From contig CM067523.1 in NCBI GenBank assembly GCA_034509495.1, forward strand, positions 4,349,367 through 4,413,366: 64,000 nt of DNA. The letters run 5' to 3'. The notes beneath the pieces were generated by a model. The model was not told the origin of the DNA. It did not search any database and saw only the letters and a program-made list of their open reading frames with translations. Positions 32,385 through 42,959 of the stretch are shown here, piece by piece. Every line of letters begins with the position of its first letter. Within the stretch, counting starts at the first letter, position 1. A program made the position numbers and the translations under genes. This stretch comes from Acestrorhynchus altus (Eukaryota > Chordata > Actinopteri > Characiformes > Acestrorhynchidae).

Positions 32385-32560
32385 ATGGTGCAATGTTTTC
32401 AGAGAGGATAGTTCTACTGCTTCACAGCTTAATTCTGGGGGCTTGATATCCCTCTAGCACAAACATTGAATTAAGCACAGTGCAAAGAGGTTCGTGTATG
32501 TTTATCTGCTCCAGAGAGTCCTATTCTATTGGCAGCACTAGGCTACAGGGACTAGAGAAG

Positions 32561-32565
<5 letters not shown>
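32385..32565 (+). mobile_element. Family B fragment, copy 5
   Basis: Collinear with 54425-54590: both have a CTGCTTCACAGCTTAATT / CTGCTCTACAGCTCAATT phrase, TATCCCTCTAGC and GTTTATCTGCTCCAGAGAGT. It ends at a TG array. Confidence 0.65.

Positions 32566-32596
<31 letters not shown>
32566..32596. repeat. (TG)n microsatellite
   Basis: About 15 TG units. Confidence 0.96.
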
Positions 32597-32598
<2 letters not shown>

Positions 32599-32628
32599 AT
32601 TTGAACATCTATGTCAGCAATGGGTGCA

Positions 32629-33220
32629 ACCTAACCTGTGGAACCCTAGGCCAATTTTGTGGGATGTTTTCATAGTTTGATGTGTTTTTATTTGCCAAAA
32701 AAAAGTATTTCTAGGAGACCGTCACACATATCAGATATTGTTATTTTCAGGAACGACTATATTACTCAGATTTGTCTAACAGAATTTAGATATTTACAGA
32801 AATTTGACCATGTTTTGAACAAACATCCTTAATAAAGACTAAAAAACTTTTTATACCTCAGAATTACTGTTAGAAATTGATCATCCAGATCCAGTAATGA
32901 TTAAATTGACAATGATATTTACAATAATATACTTCTAATTTGTCTGAAAACAAACAAACACAAATCTCTTTCATTCAGAAATTTGAACACTGTGTGAGCA
33001 AAGGAATAGAAATAGCCCCTCCCTTTTTGTTTTCTTCTGTAACCTAATAGCTGGTCAGTGATGTCATCAGCTCCGCCCCTTTTGCTGATCAGTTGGAGTC
33101 TGCATGCAGGTTGAGAATGTAAACATGGACAGATACTGTATGTGTATCATGTGTGTAGTAGGGGAGTAGATTTGATGTTAACATAGCAAACAGCATGTAA
33201 GTGCCCTCAGCGTGTGGAGT
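32629..33220 (+). mobile_element. Family A TTAA element, copy 6
   Basis: Left terminus GGAACCCTAGGCCAATTTTG, collinear left half, a CAGAAATTTGAACACTGTGT segment and the right half up to a partly deleted core (ATGGACAGA followed by a gap). The right subterminal part is degenerate (GTGCCCTCAGCGTGTGGAG) and runs into TTAA (33221-33224). Confidence 0.85.
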
Positions 33221-33354
33221 TTAACTTATTCAGGGAATTTTTGAAATATTGTATAAACAATGTAATTCATCTTTGGCTCAATAGTCTGTAATATTTAAAA
33301 GGTGTGATACCGATCTTTTGAATGGTGTCTTCACCTACGTGTGTGAGATTTTTA

Positions 33355-33356
<2 letters not shown>

Positions 33357-33403
<47 letters not shown>
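33357..33403. repeat. (TG)n microsatellite
   Basis: About 22 TG units, in opposite sense to the two CA arrays that follow within 320 bases. Confidence 0.97.
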
Positions 33404-33408
<5 letters not shown>

Positions 33409-33519
33409 GCAGGGTAGAGTACTAGCGTGTTGTCTTTCTCCTGATGTTGCGACCTGTGTAAGAACAGACACTGCAGGCAGGCCTCCAGGCAACCCTCAGG
33501 GCCTTCGAGGCAACAGGGA

Positions 33520-33568
<49 letters not shown>
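33520..33568. repeat. (AC)n microsatellite
   Basis: About 24 uninterrupted AC units. Confidence 0.97.
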
Positions 33569-33570
<2 letters not shown>

Positions 33571-33653
33571 TAAGAATAAAGCATGCTGACTTTCAACACA
33601 CATTTTCGGGTATCACTTTTAGACAGTTAGGCCATGCACATCCTCAGGTGCTC

Positions 33654-33656
<3 letters not shown>

Positions 33657-33720
<64 letters not shown>
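33657..33720. repeat. (CA)n microsatellite
   Basis: About 31 uninterrupted CA units. Confidence 0.97.
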
Positions 33721-33724
<4 letters not shown>

Positions 33725-34300
33725 CTACTCACCTTACTCTTTCAGAAATAAGTAAATCCTATAGCTTGGAGCATCTCTCTGTTCTCTCTCTCTCTTTCTC
33801 TGCCTCTCTGAGACCACTTAATTCTTTCACATCCACTCCAAAAGCAGAGCAGCACTTCAATCAAAGATGGAAAAAAAAAGAGAAGAAGAAAGGCTGTTAA
33901 ACCCATACCTGCAGGTAAGCAATGGCTGCGCCGAAGCTTAGCTCCAGCCTAGAAGTAGCTATTAGAACTACATAAACCTTTATTATGAGATATTGTAGGC
34001 AGCATCTAATTACATGATGAAGTTGGCTGGGTGTATTTTTCTTCGTTTGACACAGTTTTGGGCAAAGCCAGTCATTATCGCAGTCAGGGAGAGAGGCAGC
34101 GAGGCCGTGCTTTTATGTCTGAAGGTGTCATTAGAGCTGTCTGTGACACAGCCAGATACATTCTCCATACCCACAGTACGCTGATCAGCCTTCACATAGG
34201 GATTGTACTCTGCATATGTGTGTGTGTATGTGTGTGTGTGTGTTCTCCAAACCAAACGTCAGTTTTATTCAACATGGTTGGTAAAGTGATTTAAACCCTT
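33721..34300. promoter_or_regulatory. Unique sequence with a (TG)n run
   Basis: CT-rich then complex repeat-free sequence (33890-34200), with a TG array at 34216-34243. Frames on opposite strands shadow each other. Possible but weak conserved-element candidate. Confidence 0.25.
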
Positions 34301-34676
34301 TAAATACCCCCAAGCACTCAACAGGTCAAAATTACCATTATGGCAGAACTTCAGCCCTGGATTTTCACACATACTGACCCAGTTTCAGTGATATGGGAGG
34401 TGGGTCCCTTTTGATCAGTTTATTTTTGTGGACCAGGTGTGTGGTAAATGCAACTGCCCCCTTTACCCTCTCAGTGGCCCACACCCATAGTGACCTGTAG
34501 GATTTTTTGTGGTTCTCCAAATGGCCAGTCCATCCCCGCCATCCCCATTACTCATTGCTCATGGCTTAGGCAGAGCAGGGGCAGTACAGAGTGTGTCATG
34601 GGTCACACAGCCAGAGCAGCAGCACTATTGGTCTGGGACACAAACTTCTTTGACCAAAAATACAATATAACAGGAG
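34300..34676. repeat. Dispersed repeat (family J), copy 2
   Basis: The stretch at 34468-34536 matches 1677-1735 (CTCTCAG-GGCCCACAC, then ATGGCCAGTCCATCCC). Its flanks contain GACCCAGTTTCAGTGATATG and other strings that I do not find elsewhere in the window. Confidence 0.5.
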
Positions 34677-34677
34677 C

Positions 34678-34879
34678 TTAAAGCAGCATTATGCAAGGTA
34701 TTTTTCCCTCCTACAGCTGGGGAATATATTCACTGTCTTTAATGCAAATCTATAATGTTAAAGGAGTAGAATGCAGTAGCAACATTCCGGCCCTACTACA
34801 GTAACTGTCCCTGTACCAACAAAATTATTTTGAGGACATTAGTTTTAAGGAAAAAACTTGCTACATAATGTTACTTTAA
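34678..34879. mobile_element. Short MITE with TTAAAG-CATTATG-AAG terminal repeats
   Basis: A 202-base element. The left end TTAAAGCAGCATTATGCAAG and the reverse complement of the right end, TTAAAGTAACATTATGTAGC, form inverted repeats of about 20 bases, and both begin with TTAA. No coding capacity. A related end (AATGTTGCTTTAA) lies near 28180-28193. Confidence 0.75.
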
Positions 34880-34957
34880 GTCTATGCAGGTAATTTACAA
34901 TATATAGACCACAAAGTAGCTATGGATAAGAGTGCTTAGGAAGTCTAAGTTGAATGG

Positions 34958-35353
34958 TTGTTGCAACCCTATCTATTAACTAAAATTCCAAGATTCTAAG
35001 ATGGCTTTTAGCTATGCAACATACTTTTGTCCATTTATATAATTTTATTTATACATTTATTTTACTCAAAATTAAAGGTGCTTCAAATAGAGGTCTGAGG
35101 AACCATGACATGATGTAAAGTTTCATTTTCCTTTTAAACCTCTAGTACAAATATGGTTCCTTACAGAACCAAAAGTGGTTCTTAAATTGCATCATACCAA
35201 AACCATTTGAAGCACCTTTAAAATAAATTAAGCTTTTACACATTTGCATTATATTGCATTATATTTACATTAAATGGACAAAAATATGTTGCACAGCTAA
35301 AAGCCAGAGAACCTTGGAATTTTGGTTAATAGATAATCAGGGTGCAACAACAA
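34958..35353. mobile_element. Foldback element with about 140-base inverted arms
   Basis: The left arm (34958-35094) and right arm (about 35207-35353) are inverted copies. Both carry GGCTTTTAGCT-TGCAACATA, TTTTGTCCATTTA and AAAGGTGCTTCAAAT when read inward. The terminal phrases are TTGTTGCAACCCT and, reversed, TTGTTGCACCCTG. The loop of about 110 bases holds GGTTCC/GAACC strings. No transposase. Confidence 0.85.
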
Positions 35354-35870
35354 ATGGACTAAAATTGCCTATCATTTTAATAATTTAATAGTCAATTTAT
35401 TGGTGATGTGATTAAATGTTTTTAGCATGAGTTTTATTATGTATGCTATAAATATTAATGGTTCAGGATGCACTGGCCATTGGGCAAACCGAGAAAATTT
35501 CTGGTGGGCCGCTATGAATGTGGGCAATTTAGACAGTGCAGGGGGCAATTAAACAGACCCTTGCATTCTGGCCAACCATGCAAACTAATCAAAAGGGGAC
35601 TCCCTCCCCCCCATCAACCAAACAAACCAATTAAAAGAGACCCCTCCCTCCCCGATCAAACGTTAGTCTGAATTAAGTTGACCGTCCAGCCCTGGTTAAC
35701 AGATATGTAATGATTTAGGCTGTTGCAGTTTACACTGTGCTGTTCTCCACTTGGTATGATTTACATAGGCAATATGTGGTTACTTAGCACCATTATTGAA
35801 CACCATACACTAATGCTGGCAGTGCATATGGGAGGATGCAGACCTTTGCATGACCTCAGAGCTGTTAGCT
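35354..35870. other. No gene seen; unique sequence
   Basis: AT-rich then mixed sequence. The frame at 35468-35671 shows no domain. A phrase about conserved-looking GGGCCGCTATGAATGTGGGC (35506-35525) stands alone. Confidence 0.3.
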
Positions 35871-36196
35871 AAAAGAGAGCATTTGGGCTTGATTTGATTT
35901 GCTATCATAACAGTGATTTCCTCTGGTCGGCCTTTGCACAAACAGCCTATCCCTCTGCAGCCTGGGGGCTTAATGGTAGCGCACCGAGTGGAGACATATA
36001 TGCTGGGCCTTTTTTATTTTTTGTCTTCTTCCTTTTTCAGTCCGTTTCCCTTACCCTCAATTTCCTTCTCGATTACTTTCTTTTGTTTCGAGATGACCTC
36101 AGCCCGGTGTTTCTTTCTAATTCCGAGTTCTCTTCCACTGTTCTCGTCTCCCCCTAGTCTGACTGTAATGTGAGGGAGTGTGGCATACAGGCCCAT
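35870..36196. promoter_or_regulatory. Complex non-coding island
   Basis: Repeat-free sequence ending at a GA array; overlapping frames in two phases on the plus strand are rich in Ser/Phe/Leu from T-rich sequence and show no domain. Confidence 0.25.
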
Positions 36197-36203
36197 CAGA
36201 GAG

Positions 36204-36243
<40 letters not shown>
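36197..36243. repeat. (GA)n microsatellite
   Basis: About 23 GA units with one CG interruption near the start. Confidence 0.96.
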
Positions 36244-36248
<5 letters not shown>

Positions 36249-36462
36249 GAAAGTGAGGGATGTCAGCTGAAGCATTGTTCTCCTGTCTTTCACATCCTTG
36301 TTGAAAGTTGTGCATCTTTCTCCATTTCATTCGGCTGCTTACCCCCTGCTCTGCTTGCCCTCCCCATCCTTCTCCCGCCACCCTTAGCGAACGACACGAG
36401 CAAGTGATCAAAACCCGTAGCTCCTTTTAACCTTGTCCATCATGCTGTGCTCTCTGATGCTT

Positions 36463-36464
<2 letters not shown>

Positions 36465-36502
<38 letters not shown>
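36465..36502. repeat. (CT)n microsatellite
   Basis: About 19 CT units, 220 bases after the complementary GA array. Confidence 0.96.
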
Positions 36503-36505
<3 letters not shown>

Positions 36506-36921
36506 ATCTCTCTTCCTCTGTCTTTCTCCGTCTACAATCTGAAGCACTGGAACAAATCAAGGGTCTCTTCCTCTCCATATGACTCGATTCCATGAGCAAG
36601 CAGTGTGCAATTAACAATCAAACCAAGAGGAGCAGATGTAAATCAGATTTATTGGTAGCAGCAGTCATTTTTACTGCTCTCCATAGCCCCTTCCCTAGCT
36701 CGGCTCTTCTCTCGCTATTTCTCATCAGCTCGCCTAGGCACACACAAACACACCGTACCATCTAAGGACATACACACAAACACACTCATGATCTAAATGA
36801 TACAGTACATTCACATGCATGTAAACCCACATGCACAAGGCTAGACACACGTAGGTGGGCACAAACGCAATGCATACACAACCACGACAAATGAAAGTCA
36901 ATGTAATTGTGCACATAGACC
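36503..36921. other. No gene seen
   Basis: Unique sequence with imperfect CA-rich patches from 36740 to 36860. Confidence 0.35.
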
Positions 36922-37085
36922 AGTTCACACACTAGGGGGCAGTGAGCACACATGCCCAGAGCAGTGGGAAGCCCTACCCACAGCACCTTAAGTCATGTCC
37001 TGCCAGTTCAGGGAATCAAACTAGCAACCTTCCAGTCACAAGGCTGGTTCCCTAACCACCAGCCCACAGGTGCCCACAAGGAAGA
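36922..37085 (-). mobile_element. tRNA-derived SINE, copy 2 (reverse), with CTCF-like motif
   Basis: The reverse complement reads CTGTGGGCTGGTGGTTAGGG (A box) and GGTTGCTAGTTTGATTCCC (B box), then the body CACTGCTCTGGGCATGTGTG and CTCACTGCCCCCTAGTG. The last phrase, read on the plus strand at 36930-36944, is CACTAGGGGGCAGTG, a very good CTCF-core match. The 3' tail is missing. Confidence 0.85.
36930..36944 (+). promoter_or_regulatory. CTCF-like motif inside SINE copy 2
   Basis: CACTAGGGGGCAGTG; homologous to 43905-43919 in SINE copy 1, which is in the opposite genomic orientation. Motif match by eye. Confidence 0.45.
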
Positions 37086-37860
37086 GGTGTGGGGTATGAT
37101 TCCATTGGCACTATGTAAAACCGAGGTCCGTTAATGTTAATAAGGTCAGACACTTATCATAACATTCTTTCTACTGTATAATGTGATCGCTGATATGTGG
37201 GGGTGGAAGGCATTGGCAGGTAGGGCTCAATCTTGTAAAATTCCAGGTCACTTGCTCATGTGGTGATGTTGTTGAACTGTAATCTAAGGTATCATTTTAG
37301 CAACATAAACTAACCTTCCCGGTTATCTCATATTAATGCTGCCTGGTTTCACCAACCGTACAGCTTTATTTGATAAGGTCATCTGTAACATTCACTAGAT
37401 CAGGGGCAATTCTGGTCCTGGAGTGCCAGACTCCTGCACAGTTTGCTGATTACCCAGGAGTAATGAATTGTAAATTTGTGCTATTTTCTTGCAAATTAAT
37501 TCATAAAATATTGTAGCACAATAAAATCTGTACAAAAGTCATCAGGACATCATATTTTATGTTTTAAATATCAATGTTTTGTTCAATTTTTTTAAACTTT
37601 GCTTAAATCAAGGAATAACATGCTCATGCTCATTAGCATCTTTTTAACTGTTTAGAAATGAAAGTGAAATGCACTTCCTAAAACTCATTTCCAATAAACA
37701 AACAAATAAACATTTCTAAATTCAATGCCAAAAAAAACAAGCAACATTTTTCCTGATGTGGAGCATCCACAGCCACATGTTTACGTTTTCGTCTCATCAT
37801 TGTGAAATTTGCTTGCCACAAAGAGTTAAAAACATGCATGCACTCTCACATCAGGAAAGC
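37086..37860. other. No gene seen; includes a dispersed-repeat fragment
   Basis: At about 37403-37475, AGGGGCAATTCTGGTCCTGG and TGCCAGACTCCTGCACAG resemble a common fish repeat (the GGTCCTGGAGGGCC type). The rest is AT-rich unique sequence. Confidence 0.4.
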
Positions 37861-38130
37861 CTCTTTTCCCCCCAAACTGTATACGCTCACTGGGCTGGGG
37901 GCATAAGCAGCAACGCATATGTCACCTGGTATCTGCTGACAGGGCCCGGGAGAGATACAGTGTTTGCCTGCACCGCCCCTACGCCTCGGCAACCATGCTT
38001 ATCTGTGGCCCGCGGCTGGCGCATTACCTGTCCGCGGGCCACGGATCACTTTAGACACTATCATTAAATGCCATGTCATTACTTGTTATGGAGTGATGCG
38101 CTCAGTACCTGCTGCCTCCTGGGACAGGCA
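37860..38130. promoter_or_regulatory. GC-rich complex island, possible conserved element
   Basis: Repeat-free with GC-rich blocks, including an imperfect inverted pair: GTGGCCCGCGGCTGG and TCCGCGGGCCACGG (38004-38044) can fold into a stem. AT-rich ATTAAATGCCATGTCATTAC follows. The overlapping frames have no recognisable domain. Regulatory function inferred. Confidence 0.35.
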
Positions 38131-38165
38131 GGAGAGAGAAGCTTAGCGTATGTGTGAGTATATAA

Positions 38166-38200
38166 GTGTGTGTGGTGTGTATGTGTGTGTGTGTGTGTGT
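38166..38200. repeat. (TG)n microsatellite, imperfect
   Basis: TG runs with GG and AT interruptions. Confidence 0.93.
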
Positions 38201-38544
38201 TTTCTGTGCTTGTTTTTTAAGCTCTGAGGGGACCAAGGGTTTTCATGAAAATTCCTATCATTTTCTCTACAATTCCTTTTATTTACTGAGGTTAAAGGAC
38301 CGATATCATGGAGGGCGTGTTGTTTGCTCTATTATAGCAGCAGAATTTTTATATATAAACACTGCAGTCCAATCAATTTTATAAGGAAATAAATCTGATT
38401 TTTCTTTGTCCATTAATTTTGACGTTATTAGGAGTGTTTAATCCTAGAGTGCATTTTGTGTGGGTCATGATACAAGACAGCCAATCAGATTAGGCATATT
38501 TTTTTTATATTCTCATAGTCCAATGACAAACACTTCTCTCAAAA

Positions 38545-38680
38545 ATAGCAGCTTTACAGGTCTATTGGTCTGTTCATCCACAACTATTTACACAGTGTAC
38601 AGAAGAGCTACAGGATCCAACCATGAACAAAACAAACAATGGACAAAAAATGGAGATACGTGGTTTTCATTGGACAACAG
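38545..38680 (+). repeat. Family K dispersed repeat, copy
   Basis: TCTATTGGTCTGTTCATCCA, TTTACACAGTGTACAG, CCAACCATGAACAAAAC and ATGGACAAAAAATGGAGATA match, in reverse complement, the segment at 53670-53790 almost phrase by phrase. Confidence 0.75.
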
Positions 38681-38979
38681 CAATATACTGATATACCAAT
38701 ATACTGTCTATAGACATAATAAACCACTTGAAATGGCAAGATATGGACCCATTTTCATTTGTATATGACTAATATTAGGCATATATGGTATTTATATCAG
38801 TATATATTGACTCAATATACATAGAAGTCAGCTGAAGTGCTGACAAATATAGTAACACCAACAAATGTGTGTTTGTAGGTACGTATGTGTGTGAGTGAAG
38901 AACAGTGTGTCTCTGAGCCGGAAAGCTGGTCGAAGCCCTCGTGCAGAAAGGGGCAAAAGACAGAATTGGCATTAAATTG

Positions 38980-39350
38980 TTGGGGCGGGCCAGATTGACT
39001 TTGACTGTAGCGAGAGAGGGCTGTTAGAGGGAGAGAAAGATGGTATGTTTGTCACTGGGCTGAGGGCGGGCTGAGCACTCTGGATAGGTGAAGACTCCCG
39101 ATGGGACGCGCTGCCGGGTCTACAGCAGAGCCGAAGCTGGAGAAGAGGCTAAATTGAAGGTTTATTTATCCAATTCGCTGTCAAGGTCGGCACATCGGAG
39201 GAGCTGTCCTGCGCGAGCCCACCAAATGCCAAAAATCCCGACGAATTGTTAAGAGAAAGGAAAGGAGAAGAAGGCCCCTGGAATCAATGACCTTTGTGCG
39301 TCAGGCATCAACATGCCAGAGGCTCTTAAGGCCATCCTTTAATGGCTATT
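38980..39350. promoter_or_regulatory. Complex non-coding island
   Basis: GC-moderate repeat-free sequence with no long frames; mixed with purine-rich stretches. Possible conserved element, weak. Confidence 0.3.
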
Positions 39351-39795
39351 ACTGTTGCCTTTCAGAACATGGAGGCAGCTAAGAAACTGTCTGGCCCTGT
39401 GGTCAACCACAGAAAAGCCTTTACCAGCACACAATCTGACACACATCTGCCCTTAGAGACACAAGCATGTAGTGCATACAAAACAAACCAGCATTTACAT
39501 GCACCATACCAGACTGAATGATGTTGCTCCATAGAGTTCTTGACAGATAAAGGCACTCAAAAGGGTTAGTTATGATGATTCACTCTGAAAATGAACTATA
39601 TTATCATACATCTCAAGTTCACAAAACTCCAAGATGTAAAATAATATGCATCGCTCCAGAGATCAATCTCTCTGGAAATGTCAGGGAAAGACTGTAAAGA
39701 TTGTAGGCACCAAGCTCACCACTGAATGAACATATAATCTTCAGCTGAATGTGCCCCATTTAACGTCATCTCTTGAACATTAATTAGATAGCCAG
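39351..39795. other. No gene seen; unique sequence
   Basis: Unique sequence without recognisable repeats or coding content. Confidence 0.35.
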
Positions 39796-39799
39796 TTAA

Positions 39800-40005
39800 C
39801 CTTTAGAGCCCTAGGCCAATTTTCTGTGACGGTTTCACAGTGTGACATACTTAAATTCGCCAAAAAATTCACACATGCCAGATGTTATTTTGAGGAGATC
39901 CTAGGCTCCTCAAAGTTGACTTCATTTGAGATGTAAATCTTAGATATTTGCATGAATATAAGTATATTTTGATTTTAAAATATAAAAATTGCTCACACAT
40001 CTTTG
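39800..40005 (+). mobile_element. Family A TTAA element, copy 7, 5' fragment
   Basis: TTAA (39796-39799) is followed by CCTTTAGAGCCCTAGGCCAA and about 200 bases of the family left half (GGAGATCCTAGGCTCCTCAA). It stops where a family C element begins. Confidence 0.85.
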
Positions 40006-40017
40006 TGCATTTTGTAG

Positions 40018-40515
40018 TTCTTTAATTACAGACTGTAGTCCATCTTTTTCTCTACATACTTTAATACCCTCCTTGCACCCTGATCTTCAATGGCCAGGAC
40101 CCCACAGGACCACCTCAGAGCAACCAGAAATATCCAGGAAACAGCATCCAGTGGGCAGCATCAGTTGAGCACTGATGAAGGACTAGAAGGTGGCCAGCAC
40201 AAAAACTGCACAGAAACTGATGACCTTCTGTCCCTGACTTTACATCTACAAGGTGGAGGAACGAGGTAGGAGGTTGTAATAGAGTGGACAGTCACACACA
40301 GAGTCACTACAGTGCTGAGAGTTACCCGCCACCCACATAATGGCTGTTCTGTGGGGTTCTGGCCATTGAAGATCGCTGAAAGGGGGAAAAACGAGGAATG
40401 TAGAGAAACAGATGGACTGCAGTCTGTGATTATGAAGCAAAACATTTCTCCTGTGTGGTTAAAGCAACTGATAAAATGGCCAGAGGTGGTCATAATGTTA
40501 TGGTTGTTCAGTGTA
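40018..40515. mobile_element. Family C foldback element, copy 2, internally shortened
   Basis: The left part (TACAGACTGTAGTCCATCTT, GGACCCCACAGGACCACC) and the right part (ACTGCAGTCTGTGATTATG, TGTGGGGTTCTGGCCA) are inverted. The right TIR GAGGTGGTCATAATGTTATG then GTTGTTCAGTGTA is intact at 40483-40515. The TCAGACACAGCAGTGCTG blocks have been lost. Confidence 0.85.
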
Positions 40516-40520
40516 TGACG

Positions 40521-40580
40521 TGATATATGATATATGATATGATATGATATGATATGATATGATATGATATGATATATGAT
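40521..40580. repeat. (GATAT)n pentanucleotide repeat
   Basis: About ten GATAT/ATGAT units with GATATAT variants at each end, starting five bases after the family C end. Confidence 0.95.
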
Positions 40581-41401
40581 GAAACTGACAGATGGGGCCA
40601 AGTACTCACTTCAGAAACATTTCAATACACCCTCTCTTCACTGATCTCAACAGTGACTGAGTTTGATGCATTATAAAAGCAGCAGTGATTTTTTTTCTTT
40701 TTCTAAAGATGTGTTTCCATGAATCCACATGTCCTTGATCCTTGGGGCCTAGCACTGCATTCTCCATTTCCTATTCAGTTAAGTAAAAGAAGGTTATTAT
40801 ACTAGAGAAATGTCATCCTGAACATTGTTGCTTTCCTATGAAAGCATGTGCTTAATAAAGCAGTGGACCGATTCCAAAAATCCAAAATGACTTGGAACAA
40901 CTAAAGGTGGTTTGTGGTGACAAAATAGGACGTTTTGTTATGACAATGATGCTATAAAAACATATGCATTTACATTGTAATCCCGGCCATGATGTAGACC
41001 TCTGATGTGAGCTGCACGATCGCCAGAAGATGGATGAGGTATGAACAACACTGTTTACATCCTGACTTACCGTCACTGAATGGACATTGTTGTTTTCCGA
41101 TCTCATTCTGGCTGTTCTACCAGTCAAATGGTGGTTTGTGTTTTTCGTCCAGCTGCTGGGTTTTTCGTTTTTCTAATTACTGCGCATGATCGAGCTGACA
41201 CGGCTTTGACGGGAAGCTTAATTCCGTTTTTAGTGGGCAGACGGACGGAGCGCTCCTTCAGAGGGACCACCTCGTCAAAGTTTCTGAGGGCCCTGTCAGC
41301 ATGAAAAGAACATGACCTTTAAGATGTATCAGCATGTTTGCTGGTGCATACAGGGGAGTAGAAAAGGTTTCAACTACATCACACCACACACTCAGTGTGT
41401 G

Positions 41402-41407
<6 letters not shown>
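40581..41407. other. No gene seen; unique sequence
   Basis: Unique sequence with overlapping short frames on both strands near 41000-41300 and no domain. The part at about 41170-41300 is GC-moderate and might be conserved. Confidence 0.3.

Positions 41408-41440
<33 letters not shown>
41408..41440. repeat. (TA)n microsatellite
   Basis: About 16 TA units, flanked by TG on the left and GCACAC on the right. Confidence 0.97.
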
Positions 41441-41447
<7 letters not shown>

Positions 41448-41489
41448 TTTGTGTGAACGACAGTTATAAAAGCATTTCACTGTACATAG

Positions 41490-42316
41490 TGCCATAGCAG
41501 CCATAATATTATGACCACCTCCATGTTTCTACACCCAATCTTCATTAATATCAGCTCATTTTACCATACAGGAGCATTTAGTACTTCTGTAATTACAGAC
41601 TGTAGTTCATCTATTTTCACTGCATGCTTTATTCTCCTCCTTTCACCCTGATCTTCAATGGTCAGAACCCCACAGGACCACCACACAGCAGCTATTATGT
41701 GGGTGGTGGTCATTCTCAGCACTGCAGTGCCCAGTGACACTGACATGGTGGGGTGTTAGTGTGGGTTATGCTGGAATGAGTGGATCAGACACAGCAGTGC
41801 TGTTTAAACACTGTGTCCACTCACTGTCCACTCTATTAGACACTCCTATGTAGATGCTCCACCTTGTAGATGTAAAATCAGAGGCAGAAGCTCATCTGTT
41901 ACTGCACAGTTTGTGTTGGTCATCCTCTAGTCCTTCATCAGTGCCCACAGGACGCTGCCCACAGGACGCTGTTGGCAGGATGTTTCTGGCTGGTGGACTG
42001 TTCTCAGTCCAGCAGTGACACTGAGGGGTTAAACACTCCAGCAGCACTGCTGTGTCTGATCCACTCATACCAGCACAACACACACTAAAACACCACCACC
42101 ATGTCAGTGCCACTGCAGTGCTGAGAATGACCCACCACCCACATAATATCTGCTGTGTGGTGGTCTTGTGAGGTTCTGAACAGTGAAGAACAGAATGAAA
42201 AAGGTTCTCTGCATACTTGATGGACAACACTCTGTAATTATAGAACTGCACAGAGCTCCTGCATGGAAGATACGTAGCTGAGAAAATGGATAGTGAAACT
42301 AGAAACAATGGCTGAC
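41490..42316. mobile_element. Family C foldback element, copy 3, largest and most palindromic
   Basis: Left TIR CAGCCATAATATTATGACCA (from about 41498) leads into a left arm. The arm reappears inverted in the right third: GTCATTCTCAGCACTGCAGT and GAGTGGATCAGACACAGCAG on the left match ACTGCAGTGCTGAGAATGAC and CTGCTGTGTCTGATCCACTC on the right. The arms are roughly 300 bases around a loop of about 230 bases. The loop holds a tandem duplication of CCCACAGGACGCTG. No coding capacity. Confidence 0.9.
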
Positions 42317-42719
42317 CTGATCTTCTACCATTTATTCAATTAATTCAGTGACACAGAACAGCTCTGCAGCTGTACTAATAAAAGTATTTCTTTAGACGGG
42401 AAAGACAGTGACTGCAAGCAGTTCTCTGAGCTAACCAAGCCTCAGTGGTCCCCAGCTGGCTGGCCCCTAACCCTTCCGAAACACCTCAGTATGCATTAGT
42501 CATGCGATCGGCATTTCTCACATATGACTCTGGAGTTCAGGGGGAACGGACAGACTGACGTGGGCCTTCAATCACAGCCCTTGCTTGAAACTTCAGCTGG
42601 TTTGATGGAATCCAGAGGTGCTGGGATCAGAAGAAGGGTGGAGGGAAGATCAGGGCACCTTCGGTGGCCTCATCTTTTTAAGTTTACTGTGAATTTTACA
42701 TGGAGTGCACTGCTGGCAG
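42317..42719. other. No gene seen; unique sequence
   Basis: Unique sequence; the 106-residue frame at 42524-42844 runs into a CAA/CAG-type repeat and has no domain. Confidence 0.35.
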
Positions 42720-42765
42720 TACAACAACAACAACAGCAAGAACAGAAGCAGCAACAAAAACAGAC
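42720..42765. repeat. CAA/CAG-type trinucleotide-rich repeat
   Basis: Imperfect CAA, CAG and AGA triplets. It would encode Gln- or Asn-rich runs in two frames, but neither frame is supported as coding. Confidence 0.8.
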
Positions 42766-42959
42766 CTTTTCCTTCAAATCACCTTCCTGTAAGACCAAGT
42801 CGTTCCAGAAACAAGCAGAGCACATCCCAAAAAGCCAGCACTGATCTTTTTTATCAAAGCCAAACTTCAAATAATATGGATATGAGTATAAAAATATATA
42901 TTCCTCATTTACTTTCCTGCCCAAAAGCACCCATGAAACCCTAAAAGTCTATAGGTACC

